This document shows, in pieces, positions 8,041 to 16,930 of a DNA stretch of 64,000 bases. How positions within the stretch are numbered: the stretch's first letter is position 1; each line of letters opens with the position of its first letter. This stretch comes from Deltaproteobacteria bacterium (GTDB lineage: Bacteria > UBA10199 > JACPAL01 > JAHFST01), in NCBI GenBank assembly GCA_023265625.1, contig JAHFST010000001.1, positions 161,265 to 225,264 of the forward strand, written 5' to 3'. The notes below the pieces were generated by a model, which saw only the letters and a program-made list of their open reading frames with translations, had not been told where the DNA came from and made no database searches. A program made the position numbers and the translations under genes.

Positions 8041-9471
8041 ATGATGCTGTTCTGCGGAAGAAGGCATGAATTGAATGTGTTGAACGAGGAGTTCCAAAGA
8101 GACCGATCTTCTCTGTCTATTCTTTATGGGAGGAGGCGTGTTGGCAAGACCAGGCTTCTGAAGGAATTTTGCAAAGAAAAAAAACATTTTCGTTTTGAAG
8201 GCCTGGAGATTGGTCATGAACAGGCTCAGATTGATCATTTCCTCAGACAATTAGCTCAACAAACCGGCAAGGATTGGTTGCGTAACATTCGCTGCAACAC
8301 CTGGCACGAGGCGCTGGATTATCTTCATAAGGAGCTTTCCTCAAAAAAGAAGCAGGTTCTGGTTTTTGATGAGTTCCCATGGATGATTCAAAAACAGAAA
8401 GAACATGTGGCCCTGTTCAAATACACTTGGGACAATGTTTGGTCCGAGAAAGAAAGCCTGATGGTGATCTTCTGTGGTTCTGTCAATTCCTTCATGGTCA
8501 ATGAGCTGATGCACTCATCGGCATTTTACGGACGCATCAACCATGAAATCTGCCTGGCTCCTCTCTCTCTGAATGAAACCCTGGATTTTTTTGGCGGACA
8601 CAGATCCAGTCAGGATGTTCTGGAATTCTACATGATATTCGGGGGAATCCCGAAATATTTGGAGGAAATTAATCCAAAGGAATCGGTCGTCCAAAACATC
8701 AACAGGTTGTGTTTCTTAAAAGATGCCTATTTTGTCGGAGAATTCGAGCGTCTCTTCAAGGATGAGTTTGATACCGTCAATGTTTATGAAAAAATAGTTC
8801 ATAGCCTGGCGAAACATTCTTCCATGAATTATTCAGAAATTTTGGAGGCGCTTCATGCGGAAAAAGGAGGGGGTTATCGGAGTTATCTCAAAAATCTGGA
8901 ATTGGCCGGTTTCATCAAATCATTTATGCCTTTTGGCAAGGAAGGTGAAACCACCCTGATTCGCTACCGCACGGTGGATGAGTACCTTCTTTTTTATTTT
9001 CATTTCATCAAGCCAAACAGGGGGCACATTCTGGACAATCAGGGAAAGGATCTCTTTCTCAACCTGATCGGAAAGCAGCGCTGGGCCGTTTGGGCGGGCT
9101 TCGCGTTTGAGCGATTCTGCTTCAAGCAGGCGAAGCTGATTCAAAAGATTCTCAATATCGATCAATTGGTCAAGAATTACGGGTCGTATTTCAACAGGAA
9201 GACAACGGTTCAAAATGGTTTTCAAATCGATCTCCTCTTCGAAAGATTTGACCGTGTTGTGACTCTTTGCGAGATTAAATATGTCAACAAGCCGGTAGGC
9301 CCCGAGGTGATTTTTGAGGTGGAGCAAAAAGCCAAATTACTGACCTTGGGGAAAACGCAAATCCTGGAGCGTGTTCTGATTACGCTGACACCCCCAACAA
9401 AAAAACTTTGTGATCAGCATTATTTTAGCCACATCATCACGATGGAGGATTTTTTTAAGGTCCGCTATTGA
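8041..9471 (+). CDS. Archaeal-type P-loop ATPase with DUF234-like C-terminus
   Basis: 476 residues from the ATG at 8041. GGAAGGGGGG directly upstream favours this ATG or the next codon over a TTG at 8011. LFCGRRHELNVLNEEF and LYGRRRVGKTRLLKEF (Walker A) open the AAA-type domain. VLVFDEFPWM is Walker B. The C-terminal part, with FCFKQAKLIQ and VVTLCEIKYVNKP, resembles the DUF234/restriction-endonuclease-like segment of archaeal-type ATPases that are scattered among bacteria by transfer. The E-IKY core could be the remnant of a nuclease site. The physiological role of the family is unclear. It sits next to a toxin-antitoxin module, in an accessory region, and its stop overlaps the convergent lipoprotein gene. 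Confidence 0.75.
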   Translation: MMLFCGRRHELNVLNEEFQRDRSSLSILYGRRRVGKTRLLKEFCKEKKHFRFEGLEIGHEQAQIDHFLRQLAQQTGKDWLRNIRCNTWHEALDYLHKELSSKKKQVLVFDEFPWMIQKQKEHVALFKYTWDNVWSEKESLMVIFCGSVNSFMVNELMHSSAFYGRINHEICLAPLSLNETLDFFGGHRSSQDVLEFYMIFGGIPKYLEEINPKESVVQNINRLCFLKDAYFVGEFERLFKDEFDTVNVYEKIVHSLAKHSSMNYSEILEALHAEKGGGYRSYLKNLELAGFIKSFMPFGKEGETTLIRYRTVDEYLLFYFHFIKPNRGHILDNQGKDLFLNLIGKQRWAVWAGFAFERFCFKQAKLIQKILNIDQLVKNYGSYFNRKTTVQNGFQIDLLFERFDRVVTLCEIKYVNKPVGPEVIFEVEQKAKLLTLGKTQILERVLITLTPPTKKLCDQHYFSHIITMEDFFKVRY

Positions 9472-12400
9472 TCAAAGACAAACACACCCAGCTGCTCGTT
9501 ATCTCCAAGTCCGTTGGTGGTGGTTTTATTGGTGAAACTCGTGCCCTCATTCGTTGAAATGGAGAGCCCTCCTTGTGTGGCGGCATAAATGGTGCTGCCG
9601 CTGACAGACAGACCGCTAACCCCAGTAGACCCAAGTCCGGCGGCGGTGGTTTTGTTGGTGAAACTCGTACCACCATTGGTTGATATGGAGAGCCCGCCAT
9701 TTGTGCCGGCATAAATGGTGTTGCCGCTGGCAAACACACTTTTTACGATGTTATCCCCCAGCCCGGCGGCGGTGGTTTTATTGGTGAAACTCGTGCCCCC
9801 GTCTGTTGAAATCGAGAGCCCGCCTCCTGTGGCGGCATAAATAATGCCGCCGCTGGCAAACACGCCTCTCACGCTGTTACTTCCAAGCCCATCGGCGGTG
9901 GTTTTGTTGGTGAAACTCGCGCCCCCATCCGTTGAAATGGAGAGCCCTCCATTGGTGGCCGCATAAGCGGTGCTGCCACTGGCGAACACGCCACTAACGA
10001 AGTTATTTCCTAGCCCGTTGGCGGTGGTTTTGTTGGTGAAACTCGCGCCCCCGTCCGTTGAAATGGAGAGCCCGCCTGCTGTGGCGGCATAAATAGTGCT
10101 GCCGCTGCCAAACACGCCGAGCACTGTGCTATCTCCCAGTCCGTTGGCGGTGGTTTTGTTGGTGAAAGTTCCCCCCGAATTTGTTGAAAAGTTGAACCCG
10201 CTGTTTCCACCGGCATAAATGGTGCTACCACTGCCAAATACGCTTCGAACCACGTTACTCCCAAGGCCGTTGGCGGTGGTTTTGTTGGTGAAACTTGCGC
10301 CCCCGTCCGTTGAAATGGAGAGCCCGCCTACTGTGGCGGTAAGAAGGGTCTGAGCACCGACACATGTGAAGCCAGTGCCTGTTGTCGAGGTTGCGGCAAT
10401 GGCGGTGCCATTGGAGTCCCTAGCCGAAGTTGTGACGCGGATTTTGAATGTCGCGAAGTTCGCGAGAGTCGTGTTCGGTGTGACAGTAAACGTCTTGTTG
10501 CTGTTGCTGGCCACCGGGGCCGCTGCCATCCGGACACAAGTTGTGAAGTTGTCGCTTGAGACCTGCAGGGAGCCAGAGCATGTCGTATCGGTGGTATTCG
10601 TCGTGAGTGTTGACGTATCCATCGCCCTGCTAAAGACCACGGCGACGGTTGAAGTGATAGCAACATTGGTGGCCGCATCGGCCGGTGTCGTGCTGGCCAC
10701 GGCTGGGGTAGAACTATCCGTTGTAAATCCGGTACCGGTTGTGACGTTTGCGGCGATGGTGTTGCCAGCGGTGTCCTTGGCCGATGTTGTGACACGAATC
10801 TTGTAGGTGGTGGAAAAATTAAGATTGGCGTTCGGAGTGACGGTGAATGTTTTGTTGCTGTTGCTGGCCACCGGGGCCGCTGCCATCCGGACACAGGTGG
10901 AGAAGTTGTCGCTCGAGACCTGCAGGGAGCCGGAGCATGTCGTATCAGTGGTATTCGTCGTGAGTGTTGACGTATCCATCGCCTCGCTGAAGACAACAGC
11001 GATGGTTGTACTGACGTCGACGGCAGTGGTGGTGTCGGTGGGTGACGTGCTATCCGTCGTCGGGGCTGTTCCGTCGTAACTAGTACTCAATGAACTGGCC
11101 GCCGTGTTTGATTTGCTTTGGGAGAAAGCATCGTTTGCGACGGCTGCTGCGATACTTACGGCCACCGTCCCCCCTGCCGTGGGCGTGATATTAGCGGTAA
11201 AAACCCTATTGTCGCTGGAAGCCAAAGTCCCCGCGGTTCCATTGGTGACGCCGATATCCGTCAACGTAAAGCCAGCAACGATCTCACTGAAGCTGAATGT
11301 GACAGAGAAGGGAGAAGAGTTTGTGGGATTGCCGACGGCGGATGTTATGGCGACCGTCAGCGCCGAAGTGTCGTACCGGATGGAAAAAACATTGGAAACC
11401 GTATTCTGATTACCCGCACCGTCGGTCACTCCCCCTGCGGCCACCGTCAGGGTGATATTCGAAGGGTTGGATGTGGGTGTCACCGATACGGTGAATACTC
11501 TATTGTTCGTCGTTGCTTGTAAATTGGATAGGGTTGCGTTGCTGGCGGTAATATCTTCCAGTGAAAACCCGCCGATGTCTTCACTAAACGTGATGGTGAC
11601 CGTAAAAGGACTTTGAGCGGTCAAGGTGGACTCGGAGGAAGAAATGAGTACGGTAGGCGGTGTTGTGTCATTCGTGACGCAGAGTACGAAAACATCCGTA
11701 ACATCGGCGCCGCTTACTGTCCCGCTACCATTGGATACAGTGCAAGTCTGTCCGGAAGGTTGCGTCAGGATAGTGATAGCATAAGCGCGAGCATCGGCTA
11801 TGGGTGTTGTCAATGCAAAGGTCCCATTGTCGGTCAACGGAAGGTCGTTGGCGGTGTTATTTTGCAGGACAACGGTCTTGCCGCTTCCCAAACCGCTTAA
11901 TGTCCCGCCCACCGCGTAAAAGCTGGTCGTGCTGGTGCCGGCTACTGTGACGACAATGTCCTTGGTGTCAGAGGCTGCTCCTTTAGTGATGGTGGCCGTA
12001 AGGGTCACCTCTGTATCGGTCGTGGGTTGTGTCACCGTCGCATCACCAACATCGATAGCGATGACTGTGGTATTGCCGCTTGTCCAAGCAATCGTTGTAT
12101 CGTCTGGGCCGGTGGTTGGCAGGGTAAAACCTTCGGTGATGTTGGCGGCGCTGTCACCGGAACCAAAAGTAAAATCGCTCGTATCGAGGGCATCGCCTGC
12201 GGATGCTACGGCAGTCTCATCCGCAGTCTTAGTGGTAAATGAAACACTCTTGCCCGCAAAAACTCCGTAGATTTCAGGCAGTTTAAACTCGATAGCGTCC
12301 GTTAAGCAGAGTCGGTACTGCGTATTCACATTCAAGCTCGCATCGGGGGTCAAAGAGCACGACGTATCACTCGAACAAGACACCGTAGCTCGAATTGCGA

Positions 12401-12704
12401 GAGCTGGGTCACAAGTCGTATCCGTAGTCAGGGCTTTTAATGAGTGTGCGCCTCCCGATAATGCGGGAGCAGGCAAAGTGTCCGGAACAATAAAAAAGCT
12501 CGTTGTGGTGACCGACTCCATTTTGATAGCGGCTGTAAATGTCACCAAAAAGACCCGGTCCGTCGAGACTTGCACATCCCCCGTATCCACATTGGCCGTA
12601 CCCGTTCCAGCCATCGTGTTTAAGCTAGCCCCAGAGGCGCAGGCATTGAGCGCAGCCATGACTCCGATCATCAGAAAAAGTTTACGATACGATATTTTTT
12701 TCAT
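9465..12704 (-). CDS. Large lipoprotein: Ig-like domains plus seven-unit propeller repeats
   Basis: 1079 residues. The signal peptide ends in the lipobox LNAC, so the product is a lipoprotein. Next come a cadherin/Ig-like start (FTAAIKMESVTTTSF), a region of about 200 residues, then Ig-like units containing TVTITFSEDIGGFSLEDI and SVTFSFSEIVAGFTLTDI. Two nearly identical SbsA-type units follow, each with VVFS-AMDTSTLTTNTTDT. The last 290 residues are seven units of about 42 residues with the pattern GGLSISTDGGASFTNKTT then NGLG, VFGSGSTIYA. They should close a beta-propeller of the BNR/sortilin type. The start overlaps the barrel-protein stop as ATGA, so the pair is co-expressed. A surface display role, or binding, is inferred. 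Confidence 0.8.
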   Translation of the reverse strand: MKKISYRKLFLMIGVMAALNACASGASLNTMAGTGTANVDTGDVQVSTDRVFLVTFTAAIKMESVTTTSFFIVPDTLPAPALSGGAHSLKALTTDTTCDPALAIRATVSCSSDTSCSLTPDASLNVNTQYRLCLTDAIEFKLPEIYGVFAGKSVSFTTKTADETAVASAGDALDTSDFTFGSGDSAANITEGFTLPTTGPDDTTIAWTSGNTTVIAIDVGDATVTQPTTDTEVTLTATITKGAASDTKDIVVTVAGTSTTSFYAVGGTLSGLGSGKTVVLQNNTANDLPLTDNGTFALTTPIADARAYAITILTQPSGQTCTVSNGSGTVSGADVTDVFVLCVTNDTTPPTVLISSSESTLTAQSPFTVTITFSEDIGGFSLEDITASNATLSNLQATTNNRVFTVSVTPTSNPSNITLTVAAGGVTDGAGNQNTVSNVFSIRYDTSALTVAITSAVGNPTNSSPFSVTFSFSEIVAGFTLTDIGVTNGTAGTLASSDNRVFTANITPTAGGTVAVSIAAAVANDAFSQSKSNTAASSLSTSYDGTAPTTDSTSPTDTTTAVDVSTTIAVVFSEAMDTSTLTTNTTDTTCSGSLQVSSDNFSTCVRMAAAPVASNSNKTFTVTPNANLNFSTTYKIRVTTSAKDTAGNTIAANVTTGTGFTTDSSTPAVASTTPADAATNVAITSTVAVVFSRAMDTSTLTTNTTDTTCSGSLQVSSDNFTTCVRMAAAPVASNSNKTFTVTPNTTLANFATFKIRVTTSARDSNGTAIAATSTTGTGFTCVGAQTLLTATVGGLSISTDGGASFTNKTTANGLGSNVVRSVFGSGSTIYAGGNSGFNFSTNSGGTFTNKTTANGLGDSTVLGVFGSGSTIYAATAGGLSISTDGGASFTNKTTANGLGNNFVSGVFASGSTAYAATNGGLSISTDGGASFTNKTTADGLGSNSVRGVFASGGIIYAATGGGLSISTDGGTSFTNKTTAAGLGDNIVKSVFASGNTIYAGTNGGLSISTNGGTSFTNKTTAAGLGSTGVSGLSVSGSTIYAATQGGLSISTNEGTSFTNKTTTNGLGDNEQLGVFVFDQ
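9480..10345. repeat. Tandem 126-bp coding repeats (propeller blades)
   Basis: About seven tandem units of 126 bp encode the C-terminal blades of the lipoprotein. Adjacent units keep long identical stretches around the codons for FTNKTT and GLSIST. The high DNA identity between units points to recent duplication or gene conversion and makes copy-number change by slippage likely. Confidence 0.85.
10355..11060. repeat. Two 357-bp coding repeats (SbsA/Ig-like)
   Basis: Two tandem copies encode near-identical Ig-like units of 119 residues; the matching segment at 10504 recurs at 10861. Blocks of well over 30 bases are identical between the copies, so the duplication is recent or homogenised. Confidence 0.8.
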
Positions 12705-13645
12705 TGAGTACTCGGCCTCTTTTTGAAGGAAGGCACATACGAAAGCCCAATAAACCCACGAATCAAAGGGGCCCCGGACCCGTGAATAATCCCTCCCCCA
12801 AGACCGGATGTCAGAACAAGGCCACTGTCTTTGATAAGATACTTGATGCCTGCCAAAACCTCGGTTGGGGCATTAGCCGTATTCGCGTAGGGATCACTCA
12901 GGCGTGTTTGACTTTCTAATTCCGCCAATAACTGCAAGCGGGGGCACAGGTCATATTTCATCCCGAAACCAATTTTAAATTGATCGGACTTGTTGATATC
13001 CCTAAACACCAACGTGGGCCTAAATTCAAATCCAAGATTCAGTGCCAGGTTGAAATGGTCTAAAGGCGTACTCTCCAGCAACAGGCTTTCGGTAAAAACG
13101 GTCGTATTGTCTCCTAAAAAATGATCGACCGAACCCGTCGGGGCGGAAATATTTGAGAGAAGCCCAATCTGCAACCATTGCGCAGGTATGGTAAAAAGGT
13201 GAGATTTTAAATAAAACTGTGTGTCTGCGAGGCGAGTTTTTCCTTCTTGAGTCGGCGTTGCCACATTTGGGTTTTGAAACGAAAAGCGCCAAGCCACCGG
13301 CAGATCGATACCCACTTCAAGCCAATGACTAACCAACCCTAGGGAGCCGGTTAGGTGCTGGGTTACGATGTCATCAATTACACCTCGAATGCGCGCACCC
13401 CCTTGGTAAAGCTGAAACGGACGATGTTCAAAATGTAGGGATATCCCCGCTTCCCATTCAAGTAAATCAAGTGTCTTTGGGCTCCATACGCCCAAGTAGG
13501 AAGTTGAATCGGCGACAGGATGAAAAGTTGTGTAATGAAAACCGTTAGCCAATGCCGATAAAGGCTTGAAGAGGGCAAGAAGAACAACCAATAGAAGAAT
13601 CTTTGGGCGAATGTTAGGCCACCTTGACGTTCTTAAGTCCGCCAA
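12701..13645 (-). CDS. Outer-membrane beta-barrel protein, OmpA-barrel-like
   Basis: 314 residues. After RPKILLLVVLLALFKPLSALA (signal peptide) comes an alternating-residue barrel rich in Gly, Phe and Tyr, with no C-terminal peptidoglycan-binding domain. Segments such as YLGVWSPKTLDLLEWEAG and WLEVGIDLPVAW align with HLGVINLLDSRTLEARSW and WVEVGLTLPFF in the barrel part of the OmpA fusion at 48516-51182, so these are paralogues. It overlaps the aldolase gene by 32 bases at its start and the lipoprotein gene by ATGA at its end. The barrel may anchor or export the lipoprotein encoded next; that is inference from the pairing. Confidence 0.72.
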   Translation of the reverse strand: MADLRTSRWPNIRPKILLLVVLLALFKPLSALANGFHYTTFHPVADSTSYLGVWSPKTLDLLEWEAGISLHFEHRPFQLYQGGARIRGVIDDIVTQHLTGSLGLVSHWLEVGIDLPVAWRFSFQNPNVATPTQEGKTRLADTQFYLKSHLFTIPAQWLQIGLLSNISAPTGSVDHFLGDNTTVFTESLLLESTPLDHFNLALNLGFEFRPTLVFRDINKSDQFKIGFGMKYDLCPRLQLLAELESQTRLSDPYANTANAPTEVLAGIKYLIKDSGLVLTSGLGGGIIHGSGAPLIRGFIGLSYVPSFKKRPSTQ

Positions 13646-14642
13646 AGGCTTCGTACCAAGGGGTGGCGCCTTTGTCTAAGACGGCGTTTAGGGCCCGGAT
13701 ATTTTGCACGCCACGATCGGAGAGCCAGTCCTCCAGCGCCTTAACCCCCGATTTTGCGTAGATCGGGATGCCCTCTTTCCAGGTGGCCCGGCCGCAGAGG
13801 ACGCCGTTAAACTTCACCCCAGACTCGATCGCCAACTCCAAGCTCTCACGGAATTCGTCATCCGAGACGCCGGCAGAAAGATAAATGAACGGCTTTTTGG
13901 TGGCCGTTGCCGTGCTGCGGTAGAGCTCCATCGCCTCTTTCTGGCTGTAGGCAGAGTCCCCTTTACAGGCCTTGGTGCCGGCGACGAATTTGAGATTGAT
14001 CGGGATCTCCACCTTCAACACATCGACCCGGTAGCGATCTTTTGAAAATTCCTCCATGCTCCCGCGCACGATTTCCGGCTTCTTGCGGGCGTAATCGAGG
14101 CCCTTCTCGTCTTGTCCCTCCGCAGTCGGGTAACCGACGAATTCCAGGAAAAAGGGGATGTCGTGCAGGGCACACTCGGCACCGATGCGCTCGACCCAGG
14201 CGTGTTTGATCTCATTGATCTTGGGATTCTCGAAGGGGGAATAATACAGCAAAATCTTGATGGCATTGGCCCCGGCGGCGATGGATTTTGAAACGGTCCA
14301 GTCGGGGACCAATCTGGGGACGCGACCCGGGGTGTTTTGCTCGTAGCCGGTTGATTCGTAGGCGAGCAGGAGGCCGGCGTTGGAGGCGCGTTGTTTGGCC
14401 GCTTCCAGACCGAATTCTGGATCCAGCAAAATGGCGGTGGCATAGGGGGTGAGGACCTTGGAGACCACTGTCTTAAACTCGGCCATCATCTCCGGGGTTA
14501 CGGCGGCCACATCACAGCCCTTTTCCTTGGCGATCGATTTTTGCAGGGAACCGCGTTGATCCATGGCCGCGGCGGCAATGACGCCTTTTTTGTTGGACAG
14601 TTTTTCCAAATGCTTCAACTTGTTTGTCGAAAGTGATCTCAT
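13614..14642 (-). CDS. Class I aldolase, tagatose-1,6-bisphosphate aldolase-like
   Basis: 342 residues from the ATG at 14642, which follows a GGGGG run; a longer upstream reading lacks this signal. KGVIAAAAMDQRGSLQ, TAILLDPEFGLEAA, GANAIKILLYYSPFE, IPFFLEFVGYP and VDVLKVEIPIN are characteristic of the LacD-like class I aldolases, which use a Schiff-base lysine (here probably in the DVLKVEIP strand). They split tagatose-1,6- or fructose-1,6-bisphosphate into dihydroxyacetone phosphate and glyceraldehyde-3-phosphate. No tagatose or galactose genes are nearby, so it may serve as a fructose-bisphosphate aldolase in central metabolism. It lies 68 bases after the aminotransferase gene in the same unit. 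Confidence 0.82.
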   Translation of the reverse strand: MRSLSTNKLKHLEKLSNKKGVIAAAAMDQRGSLQKSIAKEKGCDVAAVTPEMMAEFKTVVSKVLTPYATAILLDPEFGLEAAKQRASNAGLLLAYESTGYEQNTPGRVPRLVPDWTVSKSIAAGANAIKILLYYSPFENPKINEIKHAWVERIGAECALHDIPFFLEFVGYPTAEGQDEKGLDYARKKPEIVRGSMEEFSKDRYRVDVLKVEIPINLKFVAGTKACKGDSAYSQKEAMELYRSTATATKKPFIYLSAGVSDDEFRESLELAIESGVKFNGVLCGRATWKEGIPIYAKSGVKALEDWLSDRGVQNIRALNAVLDKGATPWYEAFGGLKNVKVA

Positions 14643-14710
14643 CTTGCTATTCCCCCTTTTTACTTTTTTGTAGGGCATTGACCTACACCTCTGATGGTCT
14701 GACTTCAAGA

Positions 14711-15913
14711 TTATTTTACCTGGGACAAGGTTTGGGCAATCCGAGTCATTCCCTCTTCAATGTTGGCCATGGAGGTGGCGTAAGAGAGGCGGACATATCC
14801 CTCCGCGCCAAAGCCGCTCCCAGCCACGACGGCCACTTGACCTTGTTCCAGAAGGTAGTTGGCTAGATCGTCCGAGGTCTCGATGGTTTTGCCATTGGCT
14901 TTTTTGCCAAAGTAGGCCCGAATATTGGGAAAGACATAGAAAGCCCCCTGTGGCTTGAAACAGGTCACGCCCGGAATGGCCCGAAAACGGTCGACGATGA
15001 AGTCACGCCGCTTTTTGAATTCGGCCACCCAATCTTTCAAAAAATCCTGGGGGCCACTGAGCGCCTCGACCGCCGCCCATTGGGTGATGGAATTGATATT
15101 GGTGGTGACCTGTCCCTGCACCTTGGTCATGGCGGCGATGATATCCTTGGGCCCGGCCGAGTAGCCCATCCGCCAACCGGTCATGGAGTAAACCTTGGAG
15201 GCGCCATTGACCACGAGGGTGAGTTCGCGCATCCGCGGCGAAAGGGCGGCGATACTGACGTGTTCAAAACCATCGTAAATAATTTTTTCGTAGATCTCAT
15301 CGGAGATACACAACAGATTATGTTTCTCCAGTACCTGGGCCAGTTGCGCCAAGGCCTCTTTAGAGTAAGCCCCGCCGGTGGGATTGGAGGGGCTATTTAA
15401 AATAAACGCCTTGGTCTTTGGTGTGATGGCGCGTTCCAAGTCCTCTGGTTGCAGACAAAAACCATCTTTTTCCTGCGTGGGCACAACCACGGGGGTGGCG
15501 TCATTCAACAAGACTTGATCCGGATAGCTGACCCAAAAAGGCGCCGGGATAATGACCTCGTCTCCCGCCTCAAACAAGACCTGGGCGATATTGTAGAGGG
15601 CATGTTTGCCGCCGCAGGAGACCAAGATTTCTTCCGGGATGTAGGTTAGGCCGTTGTCGCGTTGGAGTTTATTGATGATGGCGGTCTTGAGTTCCGGGAT
15701 GCCGCCGACCGGCGTGTATTTGGTCTTGCCGGCCTTGAGGGCCTTGATGGCGGCCTCTTTGACCGGCTCCGGGGTGTCAAAATCGGGTTCGCCCGCGCCA
15801 AAATTAATCACCTTCACCCCTTGCGCCATCAGTTGCTTGGCCTTCGAGTCGATGGCCAAGGTGGGGGAGGGCTTGATGCGCTGCACTCGTTGTGTCAATC
15901 GCGCCATGGTCAT
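14711..15913 (-). CDS. PLP-dependent class I aminotransferase (aspartate aminotransferase type)
   Basis: 400 residues, the usual size for fold-type I aminotransferases. Features are the N-terminal VINFGAGEPDFDTPEPV, substrate-loop NSPSNPTGGAYS, the cofactor-binding ISDEIYEKIIYD, the PLP lysine in NGASKVYSMTGWRMGY, and the C-terminal arginine in EGYVRLSYA. This pattern matches the Ib aspartate aminotransferase group, which passes the amino group of aspartate to 2-oxoglutarate and sometimes acts on prephenate. The start ATG overlaps the coaD stop as ATGA. The exact substrate is not settled by motifs alone. Confidence 0.85.
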   Translation of the reverse strand: MTMARLTQRVQRIKPSPTLAIDSKAKQLMAQGVKVINFGAGEPDFDTPEPVKEAAIKALKAGKTKYTPVGGIPELKTAIINKLQRDNGLTYIPEEILVSCGGKHALYNIAQVLFEAGDEVIIPAPFWVSYPDQVLLNDATPVVVPTQEKDGFCLQPEDLERAITPKTKAFILNSPSNPTGGAYSKEALAQLAQVLEKHNLLCISDEIYEKIIYDGFEHVSIAALSPRMRELTLVVNGASKVYSMTGWRMGYSAGPKDIIAAMTKVQGQVTTNINSITQWAAVEALSGPQDFLKDWVAEFKKRRDFIVDRFRAIPGVTCFKPQGAFYVFPNIRAYFGKKANGKTIETSDDLANYLLEQGQVAVVAGSGFGAEGYVRLSYATSMANIEEGMTRIAQTLSQVK

Positions 15914-16398
15914 TTGCCTTTCAATTTTTCCCGAAATTTTTTCTCCACAATGGCCGGAACCATGTCGCCCGCTTGTCCGCCCAAGGTGAGGATCTCCTTG
16001 ATGAGGCTGGAGCTGATGTGGGAATTTTGCGACTCCGTCATCATAAAGACGGTTTCCACTTCCGGGGCCAATTTTTTGTTGGCCAGGGCCATCTGAAACT
16101 CAAAGTCATAATCCGCAATGGTGCGAAGCCCGCGTAAAATGGTGCCCACCTTTTTTTTGCGGGCGTAGTCGACGAGCAGGGAATCCTGAAAACTGTCGAT
16201 CTCGATCTCCGAACGATTTTTAAAAATCTCGCGTAGCATGGCAACTCGCTCCTGGGCGGTGAAAGTATTTTTCTTGGTGGAGTTGACCGCTACAACGACA
16301 ATGATTTTGTCAAAAATCTTCAGCCCACGCTCCACGATGTTGATATGCCCCTCGGTAGGGGGGTCAAAAGATCCGGGACAGACGGCGGTGTTACTCAT
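15910..16398 (-). CDS. coaD: Phosphopantetheine adenylyltransferase
   Basis: 162 residues from the ATG at 16398, overlapping the end of rsmD by eight bases. CPGSFDPPTEGHINIV holds the nucleotidyltransferase (T/H)xGH motif. LRGLRTIADYDFEFQMA and TESQNSHISSSLIKEI are the family-specific blocks binding 4'-phosphopantetheine and ATP. It makes dephospho-CoA, the step before CoaE. The rsmD-coaD order is very common in bacteria and supports both assignments. All core residues are present and length is normal. Confidence 0.95.
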   Translation of the reverse strand: MSNTAVCPGSFDPPTEGHINIVERGLKIFDKIIVVVAVNSTKKNTFTAQERVAMLREIFKNRSEIEIDSFQDSLLVDYARKKKVGTILRGLRTIADYDFEFQMALANKKLAPEVETVFMMTESQNSHISSSLIKEILTLGGQAGDMVPAIVEKKFREKLKGK

Positions 16399-16930
16399 AA
16401 AGGGCACCTTTTAAAAAACTGACAAGGGTTTGACCATATTTGCGTTGGTCAATTAACTCGAGCCCCGACACTTCTTCCGGGAGCTCGCGCGGGGAGTGTT
16501 CTACGATGATGAATCCATTCGGGGCAAGGATTTTCTGGGAGGCGATTTGGCGCAGGGTGGGGGTGACGATGCTTTTATCGTAGGGGGGATCGACAAAGAT
16601 GAGGTCGTAAGATTGTAGGGGTTCAAAATTTTGAACCCCTACCTTGACGATCTTGGCTCGATGCAACAGCTGACACATCTCCAGATTTTTTTTGATGAGT
16701 TGCAGCGCTTCGGGGAGCTGATCCACAAAAGTGGCATGAGTCGCCCCCCGAGAGAGGGCCTCGATCCCGACCGATCCGGTACCGGCGAATAGGTCCAAGA
16801 CTTGGAGGCCGGAGACATCCCCCAGGATGTTAAAAATAGCCTGCTTGACCTTGTCAATGGCGGGCCGGATCCGGTCCGATTTTGGACCGTGGAGGGTACG
16901 ACCTTTGTGCGTGCCGGAGATGATTCTCAT
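16391..16930 (-). CDS. rsmD: 16S rRNA (guanine966-N2)-methyltransferase RsmD
   Basis: 179 residues. VLDLFAGTGSVGIEALSRGA (44-63) binds S-adenosylmethionine, and FVDPPYD (112-118) is the N-methyltransferase catalytic DPPY motif. The enzyme methylates G966 of 16S rRNA. Its ATG overlaps the stop of a PIN toxin as ATGA, so expression may depend on the upstream toxin-antitoxin promoter. Just before the DPPY strand, residues 97-105 (VGVQNFEPL) are encoded by a perfect 28-bp palindrome that also occurs between genes at 36105. The segment falls in a loop that varies among RsmD proteins, so activity is probably kept. Confidence 0.93.
   Translation of the reverse strand: MRIISGTHKGRTLHGPKSDRIRPAIDKVKQAIFNILGDVSGLQVLDLFAGTGSVGIEALSRGATHATFVDQLPEALQLIKKNLEMCQLLHRAKIVKVGVQNFEPLQSYDLIFVDPPYDKSIVTPTLRQIASQKILAPNGFIIVEHSPRELPEEVSGLELIDQRKYGQTLVSFLKGALYE
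16615..16642. repeat. 28-bp perfect palindrome inside rsmD (family A)
   Basis: GTAGGGGTTCAAAA followed directly by its reverse complement. The same 28 bases occur without change at 36105-36132 in an intergenic region. In rsmD it is read in frame as VGVQNFEPL without a stop. Confidence 0.9.

Noticed and set aside
9480-10345. Regular repeats that could be taken for a CRISPR array
   Set aside because: The period is 126 bp and all units are open in one frame that gives a propeller pattern; no spacers and no cas genes are present.
10366-12270. Long plus-strand readings opposite the lipoprotein gene
   Set aside because: They are shadows of a repetitive Ala/Thr/Val-rich coding region; their composition follows from the opposite strand.
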